Positions 12,251-24,174 are shown, numbered from the stretch's first letter. The stretch is DNA of 64,000 nucleotides from Diphasiastrum complanatum (GCA_029204225.1 CM055103.1:45916611-45980610); one strand, 5' to 3'. Program-made: numbers and translations. Notes: a model not told the origin generated them from the sequence alone.

Positions 12251-13200
12251 AAAAGTTTTGTGTAGAACCATCATCAAATAAAACTGTTACGGCTTCGCCA
12301 CCAACAACCCCTTCCATCCGAATGAGGTTGTGGGGACCAAAAACTGCCGGGTTCAAACAACAATGCTCACACACAGAATTACTAGCAAAGGAAAGAACAA
12401 TACTAGAAATGCTAGAATTACCTGGTGTCTTAAAAGATGCCCCTTTAGCTTGCCTCTTTTTCTGTGGGCATTCCTTTGCCACATGACTTGGTTCCAAGCA
12501 ATTAAAGCACAGATTGTCGCTTCTAGCTTTCACAAAGGTTTCTTGGTCCATTGTAAATATTTTCTTCGACTTACTAGGACCTGAAAATGCCTCCTTTGCC
12601 TTGTCTTTTCCTTTCAAGAACGGTTTTTAACCCATTACTTCGGGTCAAACACCAGGCTCAGGCCTAGCCACTATACAAGTATCATCGTATATACGTGCGA
12701 AGCGAACCGCATCATTGAGGGTAAGAGGTTGGTTCCTCCTAACCTCTAGTTGATAGTCTCTAGGCAAACCTAGAATAAATTGCAACTTAACAAACAGAGG
12801 TTCTATTCTAGTAGCAAAACAAGAATATACCTCTTGAAATTCTTGCAAATACTAGTCAAGGGGCTGGTTTCCCATCTGTATCGTCGCATACTGACGATAA
12901 AAGTCGAAGTCATCCAAGATAGGAAGGAGGGCCGCCTTGTAAGGCCTTACAAAAATCTTCCCACAACCTTGGAGCTTCCAACTTACCCCTCAAGTCCTGC
13001 CACCGAGTAAAAGCTTTACCTCACAAGTACATGATAGCTAGGTTGATCTATTCTCATCAAAAGAATCATGCATAGAAAAGTGTGAATTCCACCGATCAAT
13101 CCACGATGTGACCACTTCACGGGCTCTGTCTTTCTTTTCCCCAATCAATATTTTGGGCATAAACAAGGGCCGGTGCAGTAATTGCCTTAACTGCGTTAGC
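12246..13200 (-). pseudogene. Ty3/gypsy gag-protease fragment
   Basis: Minus-strand pieces read KAFTRWQDLRGKLEAPRLW and then VKLQFILGLPRDYQLEVRR...DAVRFARIYDD (capsid). These are followed by a perfect CCHC zinc knuckle, CFNCLEPSHVAKEC, and the start of the aspartic protease, VTVLFDDGSTQNF (DSG-type active site with an Asp in place of the Ser). Everything after the protease start is missing, and copia RNase H follows directly. Confidence 0.8.
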
Positions 13201-13712
13201 TCTCTCAATATGTATTTGTGAAATTAGAATATATCCAATTTCACAAATTTATATAGAGAAGTCAGTGATGGCATAAGGTGCTTAGAAACAATATACGAGC
13301 AACTTAAAAAGTCAAAGGATCTAAGTCAAAACAATAATCTAAAATTCAATAAACAAAAAATCTTCTCTATTGAAAGAAAGAAGGTGGCATAGGGGAAGCT
13401 GGGGACCCATTTGCGAGCTAAAAGGAAGTCTTGAGGAGGTAGCAGAACAGATCATGTTACTGCATGAAGAATGTCTAGATATGGACGTCTTAAGCATACA
13501 GCCATTGAAGATTATTTAGAGGTTCAAGTTGAAGTCCAGATTCGAGATGAACAACCGGATCCGAAGAATCAACCAAAATTTGTTAAAGAACCATCAAAGT
13601 CTAGGAGTGTTGCTCAGATAATTGAAACTAGTATATAAAGACTATAAAAAACAAACAAATTTACATAGTTTGCTGCCCAGGATTGAAAACGGTCGAACTA
13701 GGAGGTTGAAAC
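13201..13712. other. Unrecognised sequence between gypsy fragment and hAT element
   Basis: Mostly AT-rich. A short plus-strand open stretch at about 13470-13638 (RYGRLKHTAIEDYLEVQVEV) has no recognised relative and may be retroelement debris. The last eight bases are the left target duplication of the hAT element. Confidence 0.35.
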
Positions 13713-14674
13713 CAGTGTTAGCCGGGTATTGATTTTTTTGGATTCTCAACCCGGTTCTAAAGACCCTAACCGGCGGGTACACTATTTCTCAAGAACCGGC
13801 TTCTATGTAGAACCGGTGGGTATGCTCTTTTGTAGGAACCGGCCACAGTTGAGAACCGTCGGGTCCCTTTGAGCCTTAGATTGAGGTTGAGAACCGGACC
13901 GTCATTTGGAGGGGGGGTATAACCTGAGTATCAATTCACCCTACAAAACCTAACATTCATTAAGGGCTTTTAGCAAGTGAGGACATCATGATAGATGAGA
14001 ATGTAGACCTCATTGAGGATTATGGATTTTTTCATGAGTAGGATGAGTAAGAGAATGTTAAGATAGACATTGTAACAAGACTTTTTTCAAGGCTATCATT
14101 TTTGTTGATGGGTAGTTAGTTGATAAGTGGAATGTTAAAAACTTAAGGCATTGTGCAACAAGACTTTTTTTTAGCGGCTTTTATAAGCCTTGTTTGTAGA
14201 GTGTTTATTTATTTGAGTTGTTTAGCTGTGAAGTGTGATTTTTTTTTTGCACAATTGAAATATCATAGGCATTGAAGAGTGTGAGATTTTTATGAGTAAT
14301 TGATAAGTGGAGGAATGCTCAAATTTTGTGCACTTACACTTTTTTTACGTGGCTTCCACGTGTCTTTTGATAAATAATGTGAGGGAATTTGAACATAGTA
14401 TGCAACAATAATTTTCGAAATGATTTTTTTATTAATTTTTATAAAAATAGTATATATTGAGAACCTGATATAGGAACCGGCGGTTCTTTAAAGAGTAATA
14501 ATCGACAGATTGAGAACCGCCAAGATTTATCTTATAAGATATTATTGAGAACAGCCAGGTGTAAATATTTTAAATGTAGTTCAATACCCTGAACCGGCGG
14601 TTCTTGGTTTATAAAAAAAGGGCAATACCCTGAACCGGCGGGTATCATAAATATGTAAGAACCGCCCGACTCTG
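13713..14674. mobile_element. Non-autonomous hAT element with perfect 8 bp target duplication
   Basis: A 962 bp element flanked by the identical octamer GTTGAAAC at 13705-13712 and 14675-14682. Its termini are imperfect inverted repeats of hAT type: CAGTGTTAGCCGG at the left, and CAGAGTCGGGCGG when the right end is read in reverse. Many subterminal copies of AACCGGCGG and variants occur in both orientations (for example near 13770, 13795, 13811, 14474, 14593 and 14633), as expected for hAT transposase-binding sites. There is no transposase frame, so it needs a helper. The perfect duplication suggests a fairly recent insertion into the ceramidase intron. Confidence 0.9.
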
Positions 14675-14682
14675 GTTGAAAC

Positions 14683-17306
14683 CAGGACAGGAAGAATATC
14701 AGGAAGGTTGATATTCAGAGTCAAAACAGGTTGAAGTCAAGAGGTCAAGAGTATAGGGTTGTGGACAAGGCAATCAAATAGTAGTAAATTTGCTGTTAAG
14801 GGTAAAATTTTGGTCAAGGGATTTTACCCTAGAAGTTAGGGTTGAGCAAAGTAAAAGATCAGGGTATGCAAATCAATTTAATTTTCTGTCAAAGGTGTAA
14901 AGACAAACCACAATGCCAAGCGTAGTTAGGGTTGCATGCGGGAACACATGTTATTGGTTGTAGTTGGTTGGAGATTTCTATGAGGATTTTTCGCATACTC
15001 AATTTAATGGTACAAGTGCTACTAATGTTGACCATATAACATATCAAGCTACTTCAAAAGGTAAAAGTTACAAAACTTTCAAGAGAGTCTCAATATATTG
15101 GAAAAGTACCAAGAGTGCAAGCAAAGAACTATATGTGGTGTTATTAAGAATACCATCGTTTGGTACATGGTGCATGTTGCACAAGGTTTGTTTGCATAGT
15201 TTCTTATCGTGGTGGCAAACGGTAAGTTCATTGTTACAAGTGGCAGCTGTTACAAGCTATGTTGAAATTCAGTTTAGAAAGCAAGTTCAAATCCAAGAGG
15301 GAGTTTGATTTATTGACATGCATTCTTATGGGGACACAACAAGCAAGTTATCATTATCATTCTACTTCATATTAGTTTGAACAGACGAAGTTACCAGGGA
15401 CCAAGCTTTGTATGGGTATTAATCCAAGTACAAAGACCCAGGGTGTCTTGTTGTTTTTTTTTTTTTTGGTTTGGCTTCTATCCAAATCATAGTAGCCAAT
15501 TTATGTGGTAGAAACTTGCTTGTCTATATGAACTAATATCACTTGAGATTTATGACTAATCAAAGTAATTGTTTTTTGTAATTGTCAAGTAAATTCTTGG
15601 ATACGATCCAAGTCAAAGTTGAGTGTTCATGTGGTGGCACCAAGTAAAGATCAATTCTACTAAGAAGGTCTAGTTTGAGTTGAAGAAAGGCTCTATGTTT
15701 TCTTCAAAAAAAAATCCTTTTTAATCTATCAAAGTTCATGGTCTGTCATCTGGTAGATTTTGTTGTTTCCAATAACATTTGGAAGTTGAGGATGCCAATT
15801 AGCTTTTGTAAGTCAACTGGACATATTGTTGATTAGCCTTTAAAAATCAGCTAGCAAGGTAGTTGTTTAGCCTCATAAAAACAACAGGAATCACTTGTTG
15901 AATCAACAAGTTATTGATTAGCCTCAAAAAATTAATATTGAGTCTTCTTAAGTGAAGCAAGATTCCTTCAAGGAAGATGGACATATACCAGTTGGGAAGT
16001 TTGCATATGCATTTGACATACTGTCAAAACACATTCTTGATGAATCTATCATAAGCAATGATGAAATGGATGTCATGTTGAGGGTGCTTTCAAGGTTGGA
16101 AAGTTGTATTGAGGCAAGTGACTCTATGTGTGAGAGAGAGGCAAGAGATTCAATGGAGAAGATGGTATCAAGTACTTTGTGTGAGAAGCTATTTGAGGAC
16201 AAAGTAGCAAATACTTTGTGTGAGCAAGTATTGCATCCTTTGATCAGGGATGATCTATTACTTGCAAATTTTTTATACTTGTAGATCCATTTCCTATTTA
16301 TGATTGTTATGATGGTGCTTGTAATCAGAGAGGGTTACATTTTCTTTATGGGTGTTGCTGAGATCCTTACATATTTATGGTAGCTTGGAAGATGTTCAAA
16401 GAGACCAAGGGATTCAATGTTCAAGCAACAATATTCTCAAAGTTATGGCAAAGGTTATCATGTCTACATTATGCGATTCAAGGGGAGTCGAGTTGTTTGA
16501 TCTAAAGGAAGTCAACGAATGATGTGATATGTTACACTCATGAAAGTCACACATATGCACTAAGGGACATGAAGATAAAAGCAAGAAATTGGGAAGTCAT
16601 ATGAAGCAGGTTCATATGAAAAGGATCAACATACGAAGGAGGTCTACATGACCCCTAATGTTGTTGTCTAGGATGAATTAGGATTATTGGGCGCCATGCC
16701 TACATGCTGATACTAAGGGCCTTTCCTCATATTCAATAAAGTTAGGTTAGATTTTAGTTAGACTCAAGTTCAAAATCTAGTGCTTGATTTGAAGCACAAG
16801 TTTTTGCAATAGACAAGTGTTGGGTACTTTTACCATATTTAGAGACATCATTTAGGATATTGTTTTAAAGCTGCTTTTTCATTATTAGCATAGAGACATG
16901 GGTGCTAAAATTTATAGAGTGTAGTGCACCCTGCCTCATTTGTAGTGGGACATAGTTAGAGTTTATATTATCACTTGTGTTCTCTCCCATGTGTTTGGCT
17001 ATTGTTTAATAACAATAGGAATCTTATCTTGGTTACTTGTATGAGCAAGTAATTTTTCTAACAATACCCATATTGTGACATGAGTCAAGTATGAAAATAC
17101 AACTTATATTAAACTGACAAGGCATTTTGACTGGTGAGTTATAAACCACATCTCGATCATGTACCAAAAACCAATTCCACAGGCGCCCTTCAACTTTACG
17201 CATTACAACATAAAGAACTTTGTCATCTAGAAAACATTCAAATGCAAACTACCAAATAAAGATTATCTCAAAACTTCATGCTGAACTAGACGCAAAAGTC
17301 ACTTAC
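14683..17306. other. Unrecognised part of the ceramidase intron
   Basis: Two plus-strand open stretches occur, at 14964-15308 and 15952-16284. The second is continuous for 110 residues and rich in Glu, Ser and Leu (DEMDVMLRVLSRLESC, paired TLCEKLF/TLCEQVL). Neither shows a domain I recognise, and both are probably retroelement debris. Confidence 0.35.
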
Positions 17307-17566
17307 ACATGCTGTAAGGTGGCATGGAACAGTACACTGCCTATCCCAAGGACAATGGTGGACAGGTGCAAAACACTAAATCTCTTTTCGAACCTTTGTC
17401 GGATTGAATTCACAAGCCCAATAACAGCAAGAATGATGCAAGGAATATTTGACAATGTATTATAGAATTCCGCAATATACGGAGAAACTGCATAGTTGTT
17501 CTCACAACATTCGGTACTAGAAGTTATTGGACCCCAATAGCCATCAATATCAGCAGAATATGCCAT
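17307..17566 (-). CDS. ACER: Alkaline phytoceramidase, exon 1 (N-terminal third)
   Basis: This exon encodes residues 1-86 and two bases of codon 87. The ATG at 17566-17564 (MAYSADIDGYWGP) is chosen because family proteins start just before the YWGP motif; an in-frame ATG 15 codons upstream adds sequence with no family counterpart. Visible landmarks are TECCENNY with E19, E22, N24 and later E33, the calcium-site positions of the family, and the block YIAEFYNTLSNIP. RFEKRFSVLHLS is also conserved, followed by GIGSVLFHATLQH carrying S77 and zinc ligand H81. Numbering of S77, H81 and D92 coincides with human ACER3. The donor GTAAGT begins at 17306. Sense of transcription and splice phase tie it to the exon at 6639-6129. 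Confidence 0.93.
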
Positions 17567-19599
17567 TCCCTCAAGATTTGAAACAGGTTTGCACACCAGA
17601 AATGTTAACAAAGCTCAATCCCGCCAAATCTTCTTATTCCATCAAACTACAGCACACAGAACTGGCTTGTGGTGATTCTTTGCCCATCCTCAAAATTATC
17701 GTGGATTCTGGCACAAAAGAGATGAGGGTCAAAAGCCATAAGCCGCAACAAAACAACAAAAACATGCAACATTCCATATAGCTCTTCTTACTTTCTGCGA
17801 ACTTGACCAAAACAGCAAAAACATGGAACATATCCAATTAGCTCTTTTTACTTTCTGCAAATTTGACATGTACCATGTCAAACATGAGCATATCAGTGTC
17901 GGTACTTTTACAACTAAAATATCTCAAGACCTACTGAATTGTACTTTAGGAACTAATTGTGAAGCTAAAAACCAACAAGATTTACAAGTAAGATGTCCAG
18001 TGCCAAAAAAGTTTCCATAAACCCTAACTATAATGAGGAAAGTAGTAACCAGGATATATCAAAAAAGTAAATAATCCAAATGCACAACATTAGAAGAATA
18101 TTCTGGCACCAAAGAAGTAGAAACAAAAATGTAGATTAAAGTGGAGATAGATTGTGCAATTAAATTTCACAAGAGCTAAAAGGACATCAAGAAAAAGGAA
18201 TGTGCAAACGCTTGATCCTCAAGAAAAACAGCAAAAAAACTATAATGTTTACAAAATTGCAAAGCTTCTCAAGTTCGGATAATAGGATATAATTTGAATA
18301 GACCAGGAAAGTGTTCTGGCATGTACTTCTCAGGCAGTAGCAATGAAGAAAGGTTAATACGCTAATACCTCCACGCTTCTCGTAAACAAACAAAATGCTA
18401 AGGAATGACTCTGCAGCCAATCCAGAGAAAAGGTTCTAAGGATATCCACGCAATTAAGTTGATGCATTCTCAGGTAACAAACTCAATCCAACTATCCATG
18501 ATTTCCATTATATGCAAAACATGGGGGAAGCTAGTCATTCAAAACATTTATAGTTATTATCGTAAACTTGTGAATAAGGCAGCACGAACCATTTGCCAGC
18601 ACAAACGACCACCTCATGTCATTCATGATAAATTCCTTGTTCTCGGTATATAGATAAGAAAAAATGAAAAAATCTGCTTCCCGGTGCATGGAGAGCAAAA
18701 GGTAAGGAAACAGTTCGTCTTCAATTTTGTACATTTTTTTTTTAAGTAAATGGAGAACGTTTAACAGGCCTAATTTTCCACAGCTGAAATCATTCTCCAA
18801 TAAATGGTAGACATATCACAACACCCCAGCTATGTAACCAGCTCCTTGGTGGTAACGGTTACGTATATAACCTAATCTAACATTCGTTTTGATTTTGAAA
18901 ATAACTTATGAAATTGAAAGAATGTGCAAAATTCAGATTGCTATTACGCGATAGAACGGGCTGGATTTTGCCAATTCAGCCCTTCCTGACTCGCCGCTTC
19001 CTGGGTGGAACAGGCTCAACTCAGCCCATTCCAGTATCGTAGTTTGCCTAAAAGAGATAAAAAGAACATTCCGCACAGAATTTGACACAGAAGGAATCGG
19101 CTATGGTTTCAACTGATAAATCAGGCAGGAGAATAAATGAGAATCGAGAAATGTGCATCGGCCTAATGAAGTGGATCAAAGACGGGACAAGGCAGCAAAA
19201 TGCAAGCTCCAAAACTTGAGGTCAAAGTGCAGGTGCCAAAAGACACAGAAGCAAGCAAGCAAAGCGGAAGGATGTACCAGTCGCAGATAAAACATATCTG
19301 ACGCTTGCTAGGGCGTCCATAGCTGCTGCTGCTGCTGCTCCTGCCACCGATGCAGAAGAAGGAAGAAGAAGAAGAGAAGAAAGAAAATGCAAAATGGAGA
19401 AAAGCTGATAGAAATCCATGAACAATTTTCTTTTGTTGAATTTTTTTTGTTTTTTTTTTCTCTTCTTGTTTTGTTGAAAATTTCATGGTAGAGGGAAAGT
19501 CCACATTATGTTGGAGTCAACCAATTTTTGGTTGGTCGCGTATTAAAATTTCCGATACCACCCGAATCCTCGGTTTTCCTCGTGCCACACTTTCTTTTT
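17567..19599. other. Upstream region of the ceramidase gene
   Basis: No further coding exon is recognised. On the minus strand, about 19440-19160 is CT-rich (TTCTTCTTC runs) with a short CAG run next to an ATG. This resembles a 5' untranslated leader and could be a non-coding first exon of the ceramidase gene; this is a guess. There is an AT-rich patch at 18050-18260. Confidence 0.3.
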
Positions 19600-19605
19600 T
19601 CTTGA

Positions 19606-19840
19606 AATTTTGATACCGGTCGAGCATGAATACAAGCATGTTTCAAGATTGGTGGTTGGTATCAATCGGCCTCAATACTACCAAGGGTTATAACGGCTAG
19701 GTATCATACTTTTAATACCAGTCTAGTCCAATCTAGTAGAGTCGAGTCAAGTTTTGATAGTTAATTTAAAAATTTTGATACTAGTCGAGCATGAATATAA
19801 GCATGCTTACATATTGGTGGTTGGTATCGTATCAATCATC
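19606..19840. repeat. Dispersed direct repeat pair
   Basis: A segment starting TTTTGATACCGGTCGAGCA at about 19609 and running about 60 bp (through TTGGTGGTTGGTATC) recurs with a few changes from about 19773 (TTTTGATACTAGTCGAGCA). Related GGTATC/GATACC words are scattered from 19550 to 20230. This may be the subterminal repeat field of a decayed DNA transposon, but no matching termini were found. Confidence 0.55.
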
Positions 19841-20898
19841 AAATTGGGTATAATTATATAAAAAGATAATAGTAAATTACACATTCTTTTAAGGGTAATT
19901 ATTAAAAATAGTGACCTTTTAAAATGTGAGTTGGATATGATTTGAGAGGCCGATATTTTGATGGTGCCCACCAATGTATTGACGGCATCATGAATAAAAT
20001 TACTAGACGTGTAAATTTTGGATACCAAGAAAACATGAATACTATATTGATACCATGGCAAAATTGATCTTTTTGTTCCTAATCCAGGTATCAATATGAG
20101 CATTGACCAAGCTAAAACTAGCCCTAGGCAAGTGTCGACCCTACTATCAAAAAATCATTTACCATTGGTCAGTTCTTTGATAGTCAGGTTGATATCCAAG
20201 TTATTACTTTTGATGATACCGGTTGGGCACCAATATAAACACCAAAATCCTTATGGCTGAGTGCCACATGGCCTTCACCTTCATAATGTTGCAAGCAAGA
20301 GGCTTTTCTTTTCACAATTACTTCTTTTTTAGAATCGACAAAATATTTGGATACAAAGTGCCACACAACAAGCACATGTTACTTGCATGCCACATTGCAC
20401 ATGTGTATGTGGCAAGCAATTATTGATTGTCCACATGAACTTCTACCATAAGATTTTATTCTTAGGTGTTGATCGCTTGTTAACTTTCCACATCTGGATT
20501 TTGGCAAAAGTTGTAAATCATTGAGAAGTGCATGTAAATTCTTTTTCTAAAGGTGTCTTCAAAACACACAAAAAAAAGCACGTGAGCATTTGGCTAAATC
20601 TGATATAGACGAGAGATTAAGGTTATTATAATGATTCAAGAAGCTATAAATACATTCTCACTATCATGCAATTTTTCCAATTTTGCAAAATAATTGTAAA
20701 GATTTACATCTAACCAATAGGAAGATTGATGTGTAAGTTTATAACTAAGGCCAAACCAACTGTGGGACACGACGTGCAAGGCCCAAGCATGTACTTCTAT
20801 GAAGAAACCACGGGACAATGATGGAGATGATCAAGATGGGCAAACCTAGCCAGTAGATGATCGAGCTGATAATAAGGATGGGCAAATCCAGCCAGTAG

Positions 20899-22420
20899 AT
20901 GGTAGTTCGGGATTGGGTGACCAGAGAACCCAAGCTGCTTCCAGAGTTTTTCTCCTACCACCTCCTATTTTTAATCCCCATTCTTATTCTTCATTTAATT
21001 TTTCTAAAACATTTGTTCCTACTTATCTTGTTTCTTCACCCTCCTCCTCTCCACCACCTCCTAGCAAATTATTGGACCCATCTTAAGGTCCAGTTCATAC
21101 GTACAAAGCCCAACGGGACAAGTTCTTAAAATGGCTCAGTTCCCCCGGTGCGGCATACAATTTGTAAAATTCGGCTCTTCCTAAACCCGTTATTCCTATG
21201 CCTCTCTCTCCTGATCACTCCATCCCTGACCTTCTAGAAACTTACACTAACGTTGGTGGCAATGATGACTTCTTGGCTAATCTACCAGAAACACGTAGAT
21301 TCTCGCCCAGACTTACGGATGTCGGTGAAGCAGAGCCTTCCACAAGCGAGTGGGCAAGAGAAAGTGATACGAGCACTAAGGCCCTAGATGATTACCTGGC
21401 AAGACCGCCTCAGCAACAAAGGGCAGCCTCACCTACCAGGCCGAGGAACAACATAGCGGACACCAAAAAATCTGAAAGGTTTGAAAGGAAGTACCCACGC
21501 AACAAGAGGGACGACCAAGAAGGAATTGATCAAAGCTAGTACTCCACCAGGGCCGAGATCATAGCTACACTGTAACCACAGCCCGAGTGGCGCAATAAGA
21601 TTCTAAAGGATAACAAACGATTACAAGAATATCTGAGGGCGCCGGCATGGAAGAGGATTGACCCATTTTATATGATGCTCAGACGAAGAAATCTCTGGCC
21701 AACAGAGCACCCACGAGTCAAAGTGGTAAACTGGTTGATAATTCCAAGAATCTTAGATAGCACATCAATGGACAATCTGAGATTACAATTGCTAGATTTT
21801 GGACATAAATATAAATCTAACGCCGATCTATGAACCGATTCGAATCAATCCCAACGTGGCCCTCCTGTCGGAAGACGATCACGAGATGATGGCCTGGCTC
21901 TACTACAGAGCGGCCTTTATGTCTTCCCGATATGTTACCATGATCAAAGACTGGCAAGAGATGGGTTTTATCGAGAAAGTGCGAGAATACCTGGGGTTGC
22001 TAAAATATGGAAGTAAGCTCCGCTTCCAAGTATTGGAAGCCATAGGGAGAAAAATGAGTGCGTGAAAACAGACGGCAAGGCAACAAGGTGAGCAGGACTC
22101 GTAGGAGGTTCTCAAGCGGGTTGGGATGTAGAGGCCATTGAGAGATCTCCAATTTTGTGGAACGATTTTTGCGGCCAATAAGCACTTGGTTTTACGGAAG
22201 CGAAAGGAGATCCACGCTTTTCAGGTGCCAAGCAGAATAACGCCATGTGTTGTAGTGGGTTTGCAACAGATTAGGGGTGAATAATGTTAGCAGATTCTAG
22301 AGAATCTCTTAGATGCTGAGCCAAGCTGAAATATAGAGCACCTCTCACCCAAGACCGAGGAGGTCTCAGAAGAAGGAGAGCAGGAAGAAGCTAAGAGCCG
22401 ATGATTACTAGCTAGGATTA
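20899..22420 (+). pseudogene. Unrecognised decayed reading frame (~500 codons)
   Basis: A long plus-strand reading frame can be followed with a few stops and at least one frameshift. It starts with a Pro/Ser-rich start (SSPSSSPPPP), then a charged stretch at 21198-21539 (DHSIPDLLETYTNVGGNDDF ... ERFERKYPRNKRDD). Next comes RAPAWKRIDPFYMMLRRRNL and VKVVNWLIIPRIL, and after a shift near 21800, IYEPIRINPNVALLSEDDHE and DWQEMGFIEKVREYLGLLKY. I do not recognise the family: no zinc knuckle, protease, polymerase or transposase motif is present. LTR-like DNA follows, so a gag-type or other structural retroelement protein is possible. It is broken and unlikely to be expressed as one protein. Confidence 0.5.
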
Positions 22421-23000
22421 CAATGTGAGCCTGCATGGTGAATCCCAAGAAGGAATGACCATGTAGCAGCTAGTGATATTCCTAGGCAATGTAAATAAAT
22501 GTAGACCCCTCTCAAATAAATTAGAGTGAGCCACCTCTTGATGGTGACCTCAAGTGGAAGAGTTATTTCCACTTGTAATTTCTAAATTAGTGGAATTGCC
22601 ACTTAGGGGCCCCACATGGGCAGCCCTCTTGTTTATTTCAGGGCCTTCCTCTCTTGTGAGAGAGCTTTTATTATATTGTCATTTCTCTTGCATGAATCAA
22701 GAAGATCCTCCATGAGTTATTGGCAATTTGGAAGCTCCTTGTTCATGGCTATTGTCTTGAGTGAAATTCCTATGAACATGCTTTGATCTCTTTGTTGTGG
22801 TTCCGGAATAACTTATATTTCCTCCTTTCTTTCTTTGCAATGTGGAATGTAGATGTGGATTAGTTTTCTTGTTTCTTGTTTATGTAATTTTTAGCATCCA
22901 GGTAAACTAAATAGGTTGAGATTGTGGTTCAAATCTTGCATATTTACTAACAATCATGTCCTTGATTGTTCTTGGGTATTCCAAGAATCAAGAGATGGGT
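22421..23000 (+). mobile_element. Possible LTR following the decayed frame
   Basis: Sequence following the reading frame has the look of a plant retrotransposon LTR: a pyrimidine-rich stretch (CCTTCCTCTCTTGTG) near 22645, TATATTGTCATTTCTCTTGC near 22672, and no coding signal. I could not fix its ends or find a partner LTR, so the call is tentative. Confidence 0.35.
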
Positions 23001-23349
23001 ATTTCTTGATCCTTGAGATGTTAGTATGCTGTTAGCTAGTTAGTTTTCTTGATTATTGTTTTTGATGTGTAGTTTAATCTTGATGCTATATTATTCCTTA
23101 ATTTCTTAGAGTAATTTAGTAGACAGAATCGCAAATTGCTCTCTTGTTTAGAATGCTAATCTGTATTGAGCAAGGATTGGTTATATGGATCATAAATGCA
23201 TGTAACTGGAGTGAAATGTGCAAAAAGTACAAAAAGGACCAAGAGTGGATCCTAATCTGATTCTCAAGAGGGATTGGTTGTCAGATTACTTGATCTATCA
23301 ATCTACTTGAGATCAAGATCAATCTAGATCAATTCTAGACACAAAATCC

Positions 23350-24048
23350 TAACAAGAACAATCATTAATTGAAGGTAGGTGTACTTTTTGGTTTCACACG
23401 TGTGAAACACTGTCTGAGTACGGACTCCAACCTGAAAATCAAGTACACATTGATAGAACCTCAAAACAATCAAAACAAATGTAGACAAATGGAGAGAATC
23501 ACTCAAAATTGCTTCCAAAACCAAGATTGGTGTCTCACATTGATTATGGCCAAATGTGGCTCTATATATACAATAAGTGGGAGCTCATGGTACTGATCAT
23601 CCCTTGGATCCCACATGTGTGAAGGTGCTTTGTCATATGATCCTTCATCATGCAAAATTGACACTTGGACAAAACCTTCTATTTTGAGCACTTTTGGTCC
23701 ATTTTCCTTCTATATGGAGATCTAATTGGAAATCTTCTAGAAGTCAAAATTTGCCTACTTCAGCTTATTCCACACGTGTGATATGTCCTCTACACATGGG
23801 ATATGACACCTAACCAAAGGATGTGGCTCATGCAATCAATAGATTGATGCCATGTGTCATATGTCTAGAAAACTAGTTTTTGGCCATTTTAGCCACTAGA
23901 ACTTGAATTAAATCATATGTACAACATATATGATTATGGTACATGAAAAGTACACTATTTTCACACGTGGGAACATGCTCCACACATGTGTGTTTATCTA
24001 TATACAAGATTTTTGGCTTCTACCAAGCTTATTTTTGCATTTTTCACA
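23350..24048 (-). mobile_element. Copia-type LTR with G-box palindromes
   Basis: The minus-strand start TGTGAAAA lies at 24048-24041, directly after a polypurine tract (TTTGAGGAGGAG, 24060-24049), which is the same PPT/LTR junction as in the copia elements at 29.6, 57.0 and 60.9 kb. The inner part (GATTATGGCCAAATG, CTATATATAC) matches the LTR at 29.0-29.6 kb. The far end (about 23350) is approximate. It contains an 18 bp perfect palindrome GTTTCACACGTGTGAAAC at 23391-23408 and another CACACGTGTG at 23771. Confidence 0.7.
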
Positions 24049-24174
24049 CTCCTCCTCAAAAATCTAGCTTGATGGAAAACATGATGATCTTGAACTTGAC
24101 TCCATGGGCTGAATTGGTCTTTGCTGGTTCAAAAGGTGTGAAGATCAGCCAATGATCTTGATGTTGATCTGAAA

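Larger units (their letters stand above)
6640..17306 (-). other. Giant (10,667 bp) intron of the ceramidase gene
   Basis: The donor GTAAGT (17306-17301) follows codon 87 position 2, and the acceptor TTTGCAG ends at 6640. The phase-2 join restores LQHV-QQQSDETP, exactly the conserved ceramidase sequence, so the intron is real and not a gap between two genes. It contains a copia RT relic (about 8190-8480), a copia LTR with RNase H stub (10822-12250), a gypsy gag fragment (12246-13200) and a complete hAT element (13713-14674). The rest is unrecognised AT-rich sequence. Confidence 0.9.

Noticed and set aside
6129-17566. Two separate ceramidase gene fragments or pseudogenes.
   Set aside because: The phase-2 splice sites join to a family-perfect 256-residue protein with every catalytic residue, so a single gene with a long intron is the better reading.
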